Positions 1-9,022 of a stretch of DNA of 64,000 bases are shown here, in pieces. Every line of letters starts with the position of its first letter. The first letter of the stretch is position 1. Location: NCBI RefSeq assembly GCF_900176565.1, contig NZ_FXEH01000006.1, forward strand, positions 930,001-994,000, given 5' to 3'. Source of the stretch: Thalassobacillus devorans. GTDB lineage: Bacteria; Bacillota; Bacilli; Bacillales; Halobacillaceae. The notes under the pieces are model-generated. The model saw nothing but the letters and a program-made list of their open reading frames with translations, was not told where the DNA came from and did not search any database. The translations under genes and the position numbers were made by a program.

Positions 1-1
1 A

Positions 2-1117
2 CCAATGGAAAAGCCGGCAGTTGAAGAATGGCTGGGACAATTGTTTAGCCACCTGGAAGAATCCGTATATACGAAAGATCTGGAAAATCAAATCTATCAA
101 CTAATAAACCAATCGAAGAGCTATGTGGATTTCTTTGCCCGCCTGATATTCCATCTGTTTCGTGAAGAAGGAGTCGTGCTGGTCGACTCCCATCACCCCT
201 CCTTCCGTAAACTGGAATCGGAGCATTTTAAAGCGATGATCCATAACCAGACACAGATCACGCAGGGGGTGTATGCGGCCTGGCAGCAGAACATGCAGCA
301 AGGCTATCCGGTTTCCCTTGATTGCAACCTGTCAGATGCCCATTTATTCTACCATCACGATGGAGAAAGGGTACTGTTAATGAAGGGGGAGGACGGGAAT
401 TACTACGGCAAGCAAAACGAGGTCGTATTGACGAAAGAAGAGTTGCTGGACATGGCTGAAGAACACCCGGAATTCCTTAGTAACAATGTAGTGACCCGGC
501 CATTGATGCAGGAGTTAATGTTTCCTACACTCGCTTTCATTGGCGGTCCCGGGGAAATCAATTATTGGTCGGTGTTGAAGCCTGCTTTTGAGGCGTTGGA
601 AGTAAAAATGCCACCAGTTTTCCCGCGTCTTTCATTTTCTCTTATCGACCGTAAAGCGGCAAAATATCTGGATCGCTTCCATTTAAGAGCGGAGGATGTG
701 ATTGAAAAAGGGATCAGTCATGAAAAGACAGCCTGGCTCACCTCACAAAGTTACCCTCCATTAGAAGAAATTACGGAACAAGTAAAAAATGGTATTGAAC
801 GACTCCATCAGCCATTAAGAGAGAAGGCAGCTGAAATACGTGATGATGTCGGTCAACTGGCAGATAAGAATTTAGCTTATCTTTTTAAAGACATTGAATT
901 TCTGGAACAGCGGATGACAAAAGCTCTAGAAGAAAAGCACGCAAACGAGCTCAACAAATTTGACTACCTGGAGCTATTGCTGCACCCAGGAGAAGGGCTT
1001 CAGGAACGGATGTGGGGTATCCTCCCATGGATAAACCAGTATGGGTGGGAACTCTTTGAAGAAATACTGGAACATGATATGAGATTTGAGGAGTCTCACC
1101 ACTGTATTTACCTATAA
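2..1117 (+). CDS. bshC: BshC, putative cysteine ligase of bacillithiol synthesis (5'-truncated by window edge)
   Basis: The reading frame is open from the window edge, so this is the C-terminal part (about 371 codons) of a protein that is about 540 residues in Bacillus; roughly the first 170 residues lie outside. BshC performs the last step of bacillithiol synthesis in the cytoplasm, joining cysteine to glucosaminyl-malate. Supporting features are the family-typical segment LAFIGGPGEINYW near the middle and a C-terminal helical, coiled-coil-like region rich in Glu/Lys followed by the LHPGEGLQERMW stretch. Its place directly upstream of mraZ matches Bacillus. A strong intrinsic terminator follows, separating it from the dcw cluster. 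The ATG at position 5 is internal, not the true start. Confidence 0.9.
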   Translation, partial: PMEKPAVEEWLGQLFSHLEESVYTKDLENQIYQLINQSKSYVDFFARLIFHLFREEGVVLVDSHHPSFRKLESEHFKAMIHNQTQITQGVYAAWQQNMQQGYPVSLDCNLSDAHLFYHHDGERVLLMKGEDGNYYGKQNEVVLTKEELLDMAEEHPEFLSNNVVTRPLMQELMFPTLAFIGGPGEINYWSVLKPAFEALEVKMPPVFPRLSFSLIDRKAAKYLDRFHLRAEDVIEKGISHEKTAWLTSQSYPPLEEITEQVKNGIERLHQPLREKAAEIRDDVGQLADKNLAYLFKDIEFLEQRMTKALEEKHANELNKFDYLELLLHPGEGLQERMWGILPWINQYGWELFEEILEHDMRFEESHHCIYL

Positions 1118-1200
1118 TCCCCCACCATCCTCCACCTAGGTGTCAAAAACCGTTAAAAACCTTGATGGGACAACAATTAAGCGTCGAAAAATAAAGAAGG

Positions 1201-1230
1201 AATCCTGCTCATTGGAGCAGGATTTTTTTT
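1201..1230 (+). terminator. Intrinsic terminator after bshC
   Basis: A 9-bp perfect stem, ATCCTGCTC (1202-1210) with GAGCAGGAT (1215-1223), is closed by a 4-nt loop and followed by a run of eight T. It lies between bshC and the mraZ promoter and should insulate the dcw cluster. Confidence 0.93.
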
Positions 1231-1256
1231 AGTGTGGGGAGAAAGTGTATGTTAAT

Positions 1257-1286
1257 GTGGAGGAAAGTGGGGGAATGTGGTACACT
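1257..1286 (+). promoter_or_regulatory. mraZ promoter with overlapping MraZ operator repeats
   Basis: Three direct GTGG repeats start at 1257, 1267 and 1277, exactly 10 bp apart, and two looser GTGG/GTGT copies lie upstream at 1234 and 1245. This is the architecture known for MraZ operators (TGGG-type boxes with a 10-bp period). The third repeat merges with an extended -10 element, TGG-TACACT (1278-1286). MraZ binding would therefore cover the promoter and repress its own operon. The operator call rests on spacing and location; no binding data are available here. Confidence 0.8.
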
Positions 1287-1315
1287 GGATTTATTCAGAA
1301 AGTGGGGAAGACTCT

Positions 1316-1747
1316 ATGTTCATGGGCGAATTCCAACATAACATTGATACGAAGGGTAGAATCATTGTTCCTGCCAAGTTCCGTGAGGGCCTGGGGGATA
1401 GTTTCGTATTGACCCGTGGACTGGATAAATGTTTGTTTGCTTACCCAATGACTGAATGGAGAATCCTTGAAGAAAAACTTAAGAAACTCCCACTTACTAA
1501 AAAAGACGCCCGCGCCTTCACACGTTTCTTCTTCTCTGGTGCAGTAGAATGCGAAGTGGACAAGCAGGGAAGAGTAAATATCGCACAACCACTAAGAAAT
1601 TTCGCAGAACTTGAGAAGGAATGTGTCGTAATCGGTGTCTCTAACCGGATTGAATTCTGGGCGAAGGATAAATGGGAAGACTATTTTGAGGAATCAGAAG
1701 AATCCTTTGCGGAGATTGCTGAAAATATGATGGACTTCGATATTTAA
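1316..1747 (+). CDS. mraZ: MraZ, transcriptional regulator of the dcw cluster
   Basis: This 143-residue protein equals the usual family length. It has two AbrB/SpoVT-like swapped-hairpin domains, one starting [12 protein letters not shown] (residues 4-15) and one around [14 protein letters not shown]. The ATG at 1316 gives the conserved MFMGE N-terminus; the frame also opens at an upstream GTG (1277), but that lies in the operator repeats. MraZ binds DNA as a ring-shaped oligomer and represses the operon it heads; the matching operator lies 30-60 bp upstream. It is the first gene of the division and cell-wall cluster, 26 bp before rsmH. Confidence 0.96.
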   Translation: MFMGEFQHNIDTKGRIIVPAKFREGLGDSFVLTRGLDKCLFAYPMTEWRILEEKLKKLPLTKKDARAFTRFFFSGAVECEVDKQGRVNIAQPLRNFAELEKECVVIGVSNRIEFWAKDKWEDYFEESEESFAEIAENMMDFDI

Positions 1748-1773
1748 TTCGAAAATAAGAAGCGGGTGATTGG

Positions 1774-2751
1774 ATGTTTGATCATTATAGTGTATTGAAA
1801 AAGGAAGCTGTCGAGGGATTACAAATCCAGCCAGAAGGTACATACGTTGATTGTACATTAGGTGGTGGAGGTCATTCAGAAGCCATATGTGAGCAGCTAA
1901 GTACAGGTGGAAGATTGATTGCTTTCGACCAGGATGAAATGGCACTCGAGGCAGCAAAAGAGAGGCTGAAGCCTCATCACGACAAAATTACATTTGTACA
2001 TGCGAATTTTAAAGAATTGGAGTCTCAGTTAGAGAAGCTTGGTATCGAACAAGTGGATGGAATTTTGTTTGATTTAGGGGTGTCGAGCCCCCAGCTGGAT
2101 GTGAAAGAGCGTGGGTTCAGTTATCAAAATGATGCGCCGCTTGACATGCGGATGAATCAGCAGGATTCATTTTCAGCTTATCAGGTCATCAATGAATGGC
2201 CATATGAGAAGCTGGTGAGGATTTTTTTCCAATATGGTGAAGAAAAATTTTCAAAGCAAATTGCCAGAAAGATAGAAACAAAGCGGGAAGAACAGCCGAT
2301 TGAAACGACGTTTGAACTAGTCGATATCATTAAAGATGCGATCCCGGCGCCCGCCCGCAGAAAAGGCGGTCATCCTGCGAAACGCGTTTTTCAGGCAATT
2401 CGAATTGCCGTCAATGATGAGCTTGGCGTATTCAGCAACGCGCTTGATCAGGCTGCTCGTTCCGTTTCTGTTAACGGACGGATCGCTGTGATTACGTTCC
2501 ATTCACTGGAAGACAGGATTTGTAAACAGGCATTCAAAAAGTGGAGCAGTAATCCACCGGTGCCAAAGAACATCCCGATCATTCCAGAAGAAAAGAAACC
2601 GCCATTCAAGCTCATTACGAGAAAGCCAATCGTACCGGAAGAGGACGAATTAGATGACAATCGCAGATCAAGGTCCGCTAAGCTGCGAATTGTAGAGAAA
2701 GTAAAAGAATGGACAGAAGAATTCAAAAGCGATGAAAGGTGGAACAAATAA
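1774..2751 (+). CDS. rsmH: RsmH, 16S rRNA m4C1402 N4-methyltransferase
   Basis: The protein has 325 residues, close to the usual 310-315. The S-adenosylmethionine site is visible as [14 protein letters not shown] near residues 25-38, followed by [11 protein letters not shown] near residue 105 and ITFHSLEDR in the C-terminal third. It methylates N4 of C1402 in the decoding centre of 16S rRNA in the cytoplasm. The gene overlaps the start of ftsL by 1 bp (TAATG), indicating translational coupling. The C-terminal tail is basic and Arg-rich ([12 protein letters not shown]), as in the family. Confidence 0.97.
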   Translation: MFDHYSVLKKEAVEGLQIQPEGTYVDCTLGGGGHSEAICEQLSTGGRLIAFDQDEMALEAAKERLKPHHDKITFVHANFKELESQLEKLGIEQVDGILFDLGVSSPQLDVKERGFSYQNDAPLDMRMNQQDSFSAYQVINEWPYEKLVRIFFQYGEEKFSKQIARKIETKREEQPIETTFELVDIIKDAIPAPARRKGGHPAKRVFQAIRIAVNDELGVFSNALDQAARSVSVNGRIAVITFHSLEDRICKQAFKKWSSNPPVPKNIPIIPEEKKPPFKLITRKPIVPEEDELDDNRRSRSAKLRIVEKVKEWTEEFKSDERWNK

Positions 2752-3113
2752 TGAACGCAGAGCAAATAAAACATGTGCAACAGCCTGAAGAACAACAGCA
2801 AAAACAGGTGAAAGTCAAAGTCCAGAAAAAACGCTGGATTTCCAGAGGAGAAAAATTTCTTTATACCGCAGTAAGTGGAATAGTACTCACTGCCTCTGTT
2901 TTTATGGTACAATTTTCATCTACGACTGACGCTCTGAATAGAGATGTACAGAAATTAGAGCAACAGGTCAAAGTACAAAAGGCAGAAAATGAAAGTCTTC
3001 AGTATGAAGTGAAAGAATTAAGCAATCCGGATCGTATCCTTAAGATCGCGAAGGAGAACGGATTGAATATTCAAAATGCCCAGGTTAAACAGGCGTCAAC
3101 CATCGGAAATTAA
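2751..3113 (+). CDS. ftsL: FtsL, cell division protein
   Basis: A bitopic membrane protein of 120 residues: a charged, Gln/Lys-rich cytoplasmic N-terminus, one membrane segment at about residues 38-58, then a heptad-patterned extracellular coiled coil (NRDVQKLEQQVKVQKAENES) and a short C-terminal part. It forms the divisome subcomplex with DivIB and DivIC that controls septal peptidoglycan synthesis. The ATG at 2751 is preferred over a GTG at 2739 because AAAGGTGG sits at proper distance upstream. pbpB follows after 23 bp. Confidence 0.93.
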   Translation: MNAEQIKHVQQPEEQQQKQVKVKVQKKRWISRGEKFLYTAVSGIVLTASVFMVQFSSTTDALNRDVQKLEQQVKVQKAENESLQYEVKELSNPDRILKIAKENGLNIQNAQVKQASTIGN

Positions 3114-3136
3114 CAAAAGATTGTGGTGATCATCTG

Positions 3137-5344
3137 ATGAAAAGCAAGAATACCCACCGGATGGCTAAAGTGTGGATGCTGTTTTTTTCCTTGCTGTTCA
3201 TGCTGCTGTTAGGTAGATTTCTTTATATTCAGACAACCGGAGAAGTGCAGGGGATTGATTTAGATGAATGGGCCGATAAGAAGCGTACAAGTGCCTATCA
3301 GCTTGATGCGACCCGCGGCCGGATCCTGGATCAGAATGGCATGACACTGGCCTATGATCGCCCGACCTACAGACTTTATGCCATCGTCGATGAAAGCTAT
3401 TCCACTAACCTTGAGGAGCCAAAGCATGTCACCGACCCGGAAGAAACGGCGGATATGCTGGCTCCTTTATTAGATATGGAAGCTGGTGAAATAGAGTCAA
3501 AGATTGAATCAGGCATGGAAGACGGTCGGTTCCAGGTGGAATTCGGAGCAGCGGGAAGGGATCTATCCCAACAGACAATGAAGGATATCAAGGAAAAGAA
3601 CATCCCAGGTATTAATTTTATCGAAGAATCGAAAAGGTACTACCCAAATGGAACATTCGCTTCGCATGTCATCGGTTTTTCCCGTACGGAAGATGGGGAA
3701 AACAAAGGGATCACAGGCGTAGAGAAGCAAATGCAGAAATACTTAGATGGAAAACCCGGCCGGATATCTTATCAGCGGGATAAATACGGAGTGAAACTCC
3801 TGGATCCAAAAGAAGTGATTCAGCAGCCGGAAGACGGCGATGATGTCGTCCTAACTATCGACCAGAAGATTCAGACCTTTTTAGAAGATGCTATGTCGCA
3901 AGTAGAAGAGCAATACAACCCGAAACGGATTATGGCAGCCGTCATGGATCCGGATACCGGACAGATTCTCGCGCTGGGTAATCGCCCAAGCTACAACCCG
4001 AATCAGATCGGTGAGGTGGAGAATTGGTATAACGATATCGTTTCTTACTCTTTTGAGCCAGGTTCGACGATGAAGATCTTCACGTGGGCGGCAGCGATGG
4101 AAGAAGGAGTGTACAATGGGAATGAAAAATTTTCTTCCGGCAGCTACCAGTTTGATGAAGGAAGCCGGCCGATTCGAGACCATCGCCGTGAAGGGTGGGG
4201 AGACATTACTTACGATAAAGGTATGCGTGTTTCCTCAAACGTAGCAGCAGCCAAGCTATCCGAAAAAGTCGGATCCGATAAATTCCTTGATTACTTGCAT
4301 GATTTTGGATTTGAAAACAAAACCGGCATCGACTTGCCTGGAGAAGAAACCGGAAAAATACTTTATAAATGGCCGGTTGAAAAATTGACCACCGCCTATG
4401 GACAAGGTACGACAACCACACCAATCCAATTATTGACCGCAGCCAGCGCAGTAGCGAACGATGGCAATATGATGCGTCCATATGTATTATCGCAGGTGTT
4501 AGATGGTGAAACTAAAGAGGTTGTCAGTGAGAATGAGCCTGAAGAGATTGGTGACCCTATCTCGCCTGAGACGGCAGAAAAAATGCGCGATCTGCTTGGA
4601 ACTGTCGTTTCTGAGGACGATGGTACTGCTAGCGTCTATCAGCTTAATGATTATACATTGGCAGGGAAGACAGGTACGGCACAGATCCCGGATTCAGAAA
4701 CAGGGAAATATATGACAGGCAAGAACAACTACATGTTTTCCTTCCTGGGGATGGCTCCTCAGGAGGATCCGGAATTACTGATTTATGTAGCTGTACAGCA
4801 GCCAGAGTTGGAAGTGACCGAATATGGACCTGAGCCTGTCTCTCACATCGTAAAGACAGTGACAGAGAACAGTCTCCATTATTTGGATATCCGTCCGGAT
4901 CAGGAAACGAAAGAAACGGTGGACCCAATCGAATTGCCTGATGTTATGGGTGATAAGGTTAAGAAGGCAAAAGAGAAACTTGGTGATACATTCAATCGTG
5001 TGACAGTAATCGGGGATGAAAATGATAAGGTCGAACAAATTTATCCGGAACCAGGGGCTCCTGTACTTCCGAATCAGCGTATCTTACTTATTACCGATGA
5101 ACCGACGATGCCGGATATTACTGGATGGTCAGCAAGAGATGTCTTCCATTTTGCTGATATGTTCGGGTTGAAAGTTGAAACAATGGGCAACGGTTTTGCC
5201 TATAAACAAAGTGTTCCTGAAGGTGCAAAGATTCAAAAGGGCGGGTATCTCGTAGTAGAATTTCAGCCGCCAGGACTAGAAAATGAAGAAGAGACAGAGG
5301 AAGAGGATCAGAATACAGATGAAGAAACGGACTCTTCCTCCTGA
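3137..5344 (+). CDS. pbpB: PBP2B, class B penicillin-binding protein (septal transpeptidase)
   Basis: Septal peptidoglycan transpeptidase of 735 residues. After a short cytoplasmic leader there is a membrane anchor (about residues 12-31), a dimerisation domain, and a transpeptidase domain with SxxK at Ser310 (PGSTMK), SxN at 366-368 (SSN) and KTG at about 511-513 (GKTGTAQ). Two PASTA domains follow (from IELPDVMG and from MPDITGW). The last about 25 residues are almost all Glu, Asp, Gln, Thr and Ser, an acidic tail consistent with a salt-adapted surface protein. Its position between ftsL and spoVD is the conserved one. Confidence 0.97.
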   Translation: MKSKNTHRMAKVWMLFFSLLFMLLLGRFLYIQTTGEVQGIDLDEWADKKRTSAYQLDATRGRILDQNGMTLAYDRPTYRLYAIVDESYSTNLEEPKHVTDPEETADMLAPLLDMEAGEIESKIESGMEDGRFQVEFGAAGRDLSQQTMKDIKEKNIPGINFIEESKRYYPNGTFASHVIGFSRTEDGENKGITGVEKQMQKYLDGKPGRISYQRDKYGVKLLDPKEVIQQPEDGDDVVLTIDQKIQTFLEDAMSQVEEQYNPKRIMAAVMDPDTGQILALGNRPSYNPNQIGEVENWYNDIVSYSFEPGSTMKIFTWAAAMEEGVYNGNEKFSSGSYQFDEGSRPIRDHRREGWGDITYDKGMRVSSNVAAAKLSEKVGSDKFLDYLHDFGFENKTGIDLPGEETGKILYKWPVEKLTTAYGQGTTTTPIQLLTAASAVANDGNMMRPYVLSQVLDGETKEVVSENEPEEIGDPISPETAEKMRDLLGTVVSEDDGTASVYQLNDYTLAGKTGTAQIPDSETGKYMTGKNNYMFSFLGMAPQEDPELLIYVAVQQPELEVTEYGPEPVSHIVKTVTENSLHYLDIRPDQETKETVDPIELPDVMGDKVKKAKEKLGDTFNRVTVIGDENDKVEQIYPEPGAPVLPNQRILLITDEPTMPDITGWSARDVFHFADMFGLKVETMGNGFAYKQSVPEGAKIQKGGYLVVEFQPPGLENEEETEEEDQNTDEETDSSS

Positions 5345-5376
5345 TTTGAGCAGTGTTCTAATCGTTTTTTGACTGT

Positions 5377-5384
5377 CATATAGT
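5377..5384 (+). promoter_or_regulatory. Possible sigma-E -10 element upstream of spoVD
   Basis: CATATAGT matches the sigma-E -10 consensus CATACAnT at seven of eight positions and lies about 40 bp before spoVD, which depends on sigma-E in B. subtilis. The matching -35 element (around TCTAATC, 5357-5363) is poor, so this is a weak call. Confidence 0.4.
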
Positions 5385-5422
5385 GATACAAGCTAAGTCT
5401 ATGCGCGAAAGGGGCCAGGTTG

Positions 5423-7345
5423 ATGAAGCGCGTATCACTCGTAACAGTCAGAAAACGGTTGATCACTGTTTTTATTTTGGCAGCGGTCATTTTCTTGATC
5501 ATTATGATCAGGCTGGGATATGTACAATTTGTGCTTGGAGATTTTCTTGTGGCCGATGCAGAAGAATCATGGAGCAGGGATATTACTTTTGAGCCAGAAC
5601 GAGGGAAGATACTGGATACCGAAGGAGAAGTTTTAGTAGGCAACGTATCAGCACCCACGGTAATGGTCGTTCCGAGACAAATAAAGGAACCAAAACGAGC
5701 GGCACAGGAACTGGCTCGTATATTGGACATGCCTGTGGAGAAAGCTTATCAGCATGTAACCAAAAACATTTCGATCGAGAGAATTCATCCAGAAGGCAGA
5801 AAGATATCCGAGGAACAGGCGAAAGCAATCCAGGGGTTGAGGATGGAAGGGATCTATGTAGCACAGGACTCTAAACGTCACTATCCTAATGGTGCTTTTC
5901 TTTCCCACGTGCTCGGTTTTACCGGAATCGATAACCAGGGTCTGATGGGTCTCGAGGCTTTCTATGATGGAAAATTGAGCGGGGATCCGGGCTATCTTTC
6001 CTTTTACTCGGATGCCAAAGGAAAACGGATGCCTGATAAAGCCGATGTTTATAAAGCTCCCCAGGATGGTATGGATTTACAACTTACCATTGATCAACGA
6101 GTACAGACAATCATGGAGCGGGAACTCGATATTGCAGTATCTAAATATAATCCGGATGGGGCGATAGCCATTGCAGTCGATCCCAAGACCGGGAGAGTAC
6201 TCGGTATGTCGAGCAGACCCAATTTCCACCCGGAAAAGTACCAGGAAGTTGATGCTTCTGTATACAACCGTAACCTGCCAGTATGGAGCACTTATGAGCC
6301 AGGTTCCACATTCAAAATAATCACATTGGCTGCAGCGCTGGAAGAAGGTATGGTGGATCTGCACGAAGACCATTACCACGATTCTGGATCAATTAATGTC
6401 GATGGTGCTAAAATAAGATGCTGGAAAAGTGGTGGACATGGGGATCAAACCTATTTGGAGGTCGTTCAAAATTCATGTAACCCAGGATTCGTTAATTTAG
6501 GGCAAAAGCTGGGAAAAGAAAAATTATTCCAGTACATCGATAATTTTGGATTTGGTAAAAAAACAGGAATAGACTTGCAGGGAGAAGGGAAAGGGATATT
6601 GTTCAAGCCGGAAAATGTAGGGCCGGTTGAACTTGCGACCACCGCTTTCGGGCAAGGGGTATCGGTTACACCAATCCAGCAGGTAATGGCTGTAGCGGCA
6701 GCTGTCAACGGAGGTTATCTCTATGAACCTTATATCCAGGAAGGATGGCGTGACCCTGTGTCAGGTGAATTGGTAGAAAAAAATGAGCCAAAGCTGAAAG
6801 AACAAATTATTTCTGAAGAAACTTCGGAGGAAGTCAGCAAAGCTTTGGAAAGTGTAGTAGCCAGTGGGTCAGGCAGGGGAGCGTATGTGGAAGGTTACCG
6901 CGTGGGTGGAAAGACAGGTACCGCTCAGAAAGTCGGCAAAGATGGGACCTATATGAAAAATAATTATATCGTATCCTTCATAGGTTTCGCTCCGGCGGAT
7001 GATCCCGAGCTGGTTGTATATCTCGCTGTCGACAATCCAAAGAATACCATTCAGTTCGGTGGAGTGGTAGCTGCTCCGATTGTAGGGAATATTATGGAGG
7101 ACAGTTTGCGGGCGTTAGGAGTCGAACAAAGAGAGGGCGGTCTGGAGAAAGAGTACAAGTGGCCGGATCAGCCGATGATCGAAATGCCTGATCTGGTTGG
7201 TATGGACAGGGAAGAACTCACCAATTACCTGATCGATCTCAATATAGACGTCAGTGGAGAAGGCGACAAAGTTATCCAGCAGGCACCTGCTCCAGGCGTG
7301 AAGTTAGAAACGGGATCATCCATCAGAATTTACTTAGGAGAATGA
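5423..7345 (+). CDS. spoVD: SpoVD, sporulation-specific class B penicillin-binding protein
   Basis: A 640-residue PBP2B paralogue that makes spore cortex peptidoglycan together with the SEDS protein SpoVE. It has an N-terminal membrane segment (about residues 13-33, VFILAAVIFLIIMIRLGYVQ), a dimerisation domain, a transpeptidase domain with SxxK at about Ser295 (PGSTFK), SCN in VVQNSCNPGF and GGKTGTAQ, then one PASTA domain (MPDLVGMDREEL) at the C-terminus. The ATG at 5423 with GGGGCCAGG upstream gives the Bacillus-like start MKRVSLVTVRKRL. SpoVD normally has one PASTA domain, against two in PBP2B, and that is what is seen. Confidence 0.96.
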   Translation: MKRVSLVTVRKRLITVFILAAVIFLIIMIRLGYVQFVLGDFLVADAEESWSRDITFEPERGKILDTEGEVLVGNVSAPTVMVVPRQIKEPKRAAQELARILDMPVEKAYQHVTKNISIERIHPEGRKISEEQAKAIQGLRMEGIYVAQDSKRHYPNGAFLSHVLGFTGIDNQGLMGLEAFYDGKLSGDPGYLSFYSDAKGKRMPDKADVYKAPQDGMDLQLTIDQRVQTIMERELDIAVSKYNPDGAIAIAVDPKTGRVLGMSSRPNFHPEKYQEVDASVYNRNLPVWSTYEPGSTFKIITLAAALEEGMVDLHEDHYHDSGSINVDGAKIRCWKSGGHGDQTYLEVVQNSCNPGFVNLGQKLGKEKLFQYIDNFGFGKKTGIDLQGEGKGILFKPENVGPVELATTAFGQGVSVTPIQQVMAVAAAVNGGYLYEPYIQEGWRDPVSGELVEKNEPKLKEQIISEETSEEVSKALESVVASGSGRGAYVEGYRVGGKTGTAQKVGKDGTYMKNNYIVSFIGFAPADDPELVVYLAVDNPKNTIQFGGVVAAPIVGNIMEDSLRALGVEQREGGLEKEYKWPDQPMIEMPDLVGMDREELTNYLIDLNIDVSGEGDKVIQQAPAPGVKLETGSSIRIYLGE

Positions 7346-7549
7346 GGTTTTTATACCATTGACTTCTGTTATGGCTCCCTTTATTTAAAGATTCCGTTTA
7401 GAGGTCACTTGATTCGCCTATGTGCCTTCATCAAATTAAGAACAACTCGCTCATTCAAGTTTTTCTGAGTAAATTTTCTTCTGTCATCGTGAGATTGAAA
7501 AACTTTTGCTATAATATATGAGAATGTGTTTACAGTTAGGATGATAATA
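7346..7549 (+). promoter_or_regulatory. spoVD-murE intergenic region with extended -10 promoter
   Basis: This 204-bp gap holds TGC-TATAAT (7507-7515), a full-consensus extended -10 element, 35 bp before the murE start. No -35 stands at the normal distance, which an extended -10 promoter does not require. It would let murE and the following wall genes be transcribed in vegetative cells independently of the sporulation gene spoVD. I see no clear terminator in the gap. Confidence 0.6.
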
Positions 7550-9022
7550 TTGAAACTACCAGAATTATTGAGACATATACCGTATTTCCAAACAAATCAA
7601 CCGATAACAGAAATTGAAATAACCGGAGTGGAAATGGATTCCCGTCAAGTGAAAGAAGGGGACTTGTTTATCTGTCTGCCTGGTGAACATTTTGACGGGC
7701 ATGACTTTGTGGACCAGGCTATCCAAAAAGGAGCGGCAGCGCTCGTTTGTGAGCGCCCTCTTGATGTATCTGTACCGTATGTGGTTGTCCCGGACTCCAA
7801 CAGGGCAATGGGCAGTATTGCCAACACTTTTTACAAGTATCCGACGACTGGAATGCAGCTGATCGGTATAACCGGGACAAATGGGAAAACGTCGATCAGC
7901 TATCTGCTTGAGGAAGTTTTCCAGATGAATCAGCATAAGACCGGCTTGATCGGTACGATCCAAATGAAAATCAATGAGTCGGTGTATCCTGTGAAAAACA
8001 CGACACCAGACTCATTGTTTTTGCAAAAAAGTTTCCATACCATGAAAGAGCAAAACGTGGATACCACCATTATGGAGGTTTCTTCCCATGCATTAGATAA
8101 AGGAAGGGTGCATGGCTGCGACTTTGATGTGGCCGTTTTTACGAACTTGAGTCAGGATCATCTGGACTATCATAGCACCATGGATGAATATCTTCATGCT
8201 AAGTCACTGTTATTTGCCCAACTGGGGAATACATACCATCCTCAACACCCGAAGTTTGCCGTCATCAATGAAGATGATGATGCGGCCGATGTCATGAAAC
8301 GCAGTACTGCTCAGCCGGTTCTTAGTTACGGCATTCAAAAGGAGGCTGCGATCATGGCGAAAGACCTTCACCTGCATGAAAAAGGGACGACATTTACATT
8401 GAGTACCCCTGAAGGAGATACCCTTATCAACAGCAGCCTGATGGGTAAATTCAATGTATATAATATGCTGGCTGCTGCCGGGGCAGCGATTGCCTCCGGG
8501 GTGAAACTTGCCGTGATTAAAAAGGCACTGGAGGCCTCCAAGGGTGTCCGTGGACGTTTTGAACCCGTAGAGGAGAATCAGCCATTCGGCGTGGTCATTG
8601 ATTATGCTCATACGCCTGATTCCCTTCATAATGTGTTGCAGACAATGCGGGAGTTTTGTAAAGGCAAAGTAAGGGTAGTGGTCGGTTGTGGTGGTGATCG
8701 GGACCGGACAAAGCGCCCGCTGATGGCAGATGTAGCGATGGAGTTCGGTGACCATGCGATTTTCACATCAGATAACCCGCGTACAGAATCGCCGGAACAG
8801 ATTCTTGATGATATGACCGATCACTTGGCAGGTGGGTATGACAGAATAGTCGACCGCCGGGAAGCCATAGAATATGCTTTAGAAACAGCACAGCCAGGAG
8901 ACATGGTATTGATTGCCGGGAAGGGTCATGAAACCTACCAGGACATTAACGGAAAAAGATATGAGTTTGATGACAGAGAAATAGCGCGACAACTTTTAAA
9001 GCAGCTAAAGGAGAGTAAGTGA
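7550..9022 (+). CDS. murE: MurE, UDP-MurNAc-L-Ala-D-Glu--meso-diaminopimelate ligase
   Basis: A cytoplasmic Mur ligase of 490 residues that adds the third stem-peptide amino acid. The ATP loop GITGTNGKTS lies at residues 105-114. The substrate-selecting motif DNPR lies at residues 408-411 (SDNPRTESPEQ); this motif is linked to meso-diaminopimelate rather than lysine. The TTG at 7550 is chosen because AGGATG precedes it by about 7 bp and it gives the family start (M)KLPELL; ATG 7541 and GTG 7526 lie upstream in frame but lack good spacing. The stop overlaps murF (TGATG). Confidence 0.95.
   Translation: MKLPELLRHIPYFQTNQPITEIEITGVEMDSRQVKEGDLFICLPGEHFDGHDFVDQAIQKGAAALVCERPLDVSVPYVVVPDSNRAMGSIANTFYKYPTTGMQLIGITGTNGKTSISYLLEEVFQMNQHKTGLIGTIQMKINESVYPVKNTTPDSLFLQKSFHTMKEQNVDTTIMEVSSHALDKGRVHGCDFDVAVFTNLSQDHLDYHSTMDEYLHAKSLLFAQLGNTYHPQHPKFAVINEDDDAADVMKRSTAQPVLSYGIQKEAAIMAKDLHLHEKGTTFTLSTPEGDTLINSSLMGKFNVYNMLAAAGAAIASGVKLAVIKKALEASKGVRGRFEPVEENQPFGVVIDYAHTPDSLHNVLQTMREFCKGKVRVVVGCGGDRDRTKRPLMADVAMEFGDHAIFTSDNPRTESPEQILDDMTDHLAGGYDRIVDRREAIEYALETAQPGDMVLIAGKGHETYQDINGKRYEFDDREIARQLLKQLKESK

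Noticed and set aside
2448-2912. 154-codon minus-strand frame across rsmH-ftsL
   Set aside because: Antisense to two well-supported genes; Phe/Leu/Ser-rich as expected for the complement of charged codons.
7495-7515. TTGAAA plus TATAAT as a full promoter before murE
   Set aside because: Only 9 bp separate them; the extended -10 reading was kept instead.
8210-8755. 181-codon minus-strand frame within murE
   Set aside because: Antisense shadow of an intact Mur ligase, with no ribosome-binding site or recognisable motif.
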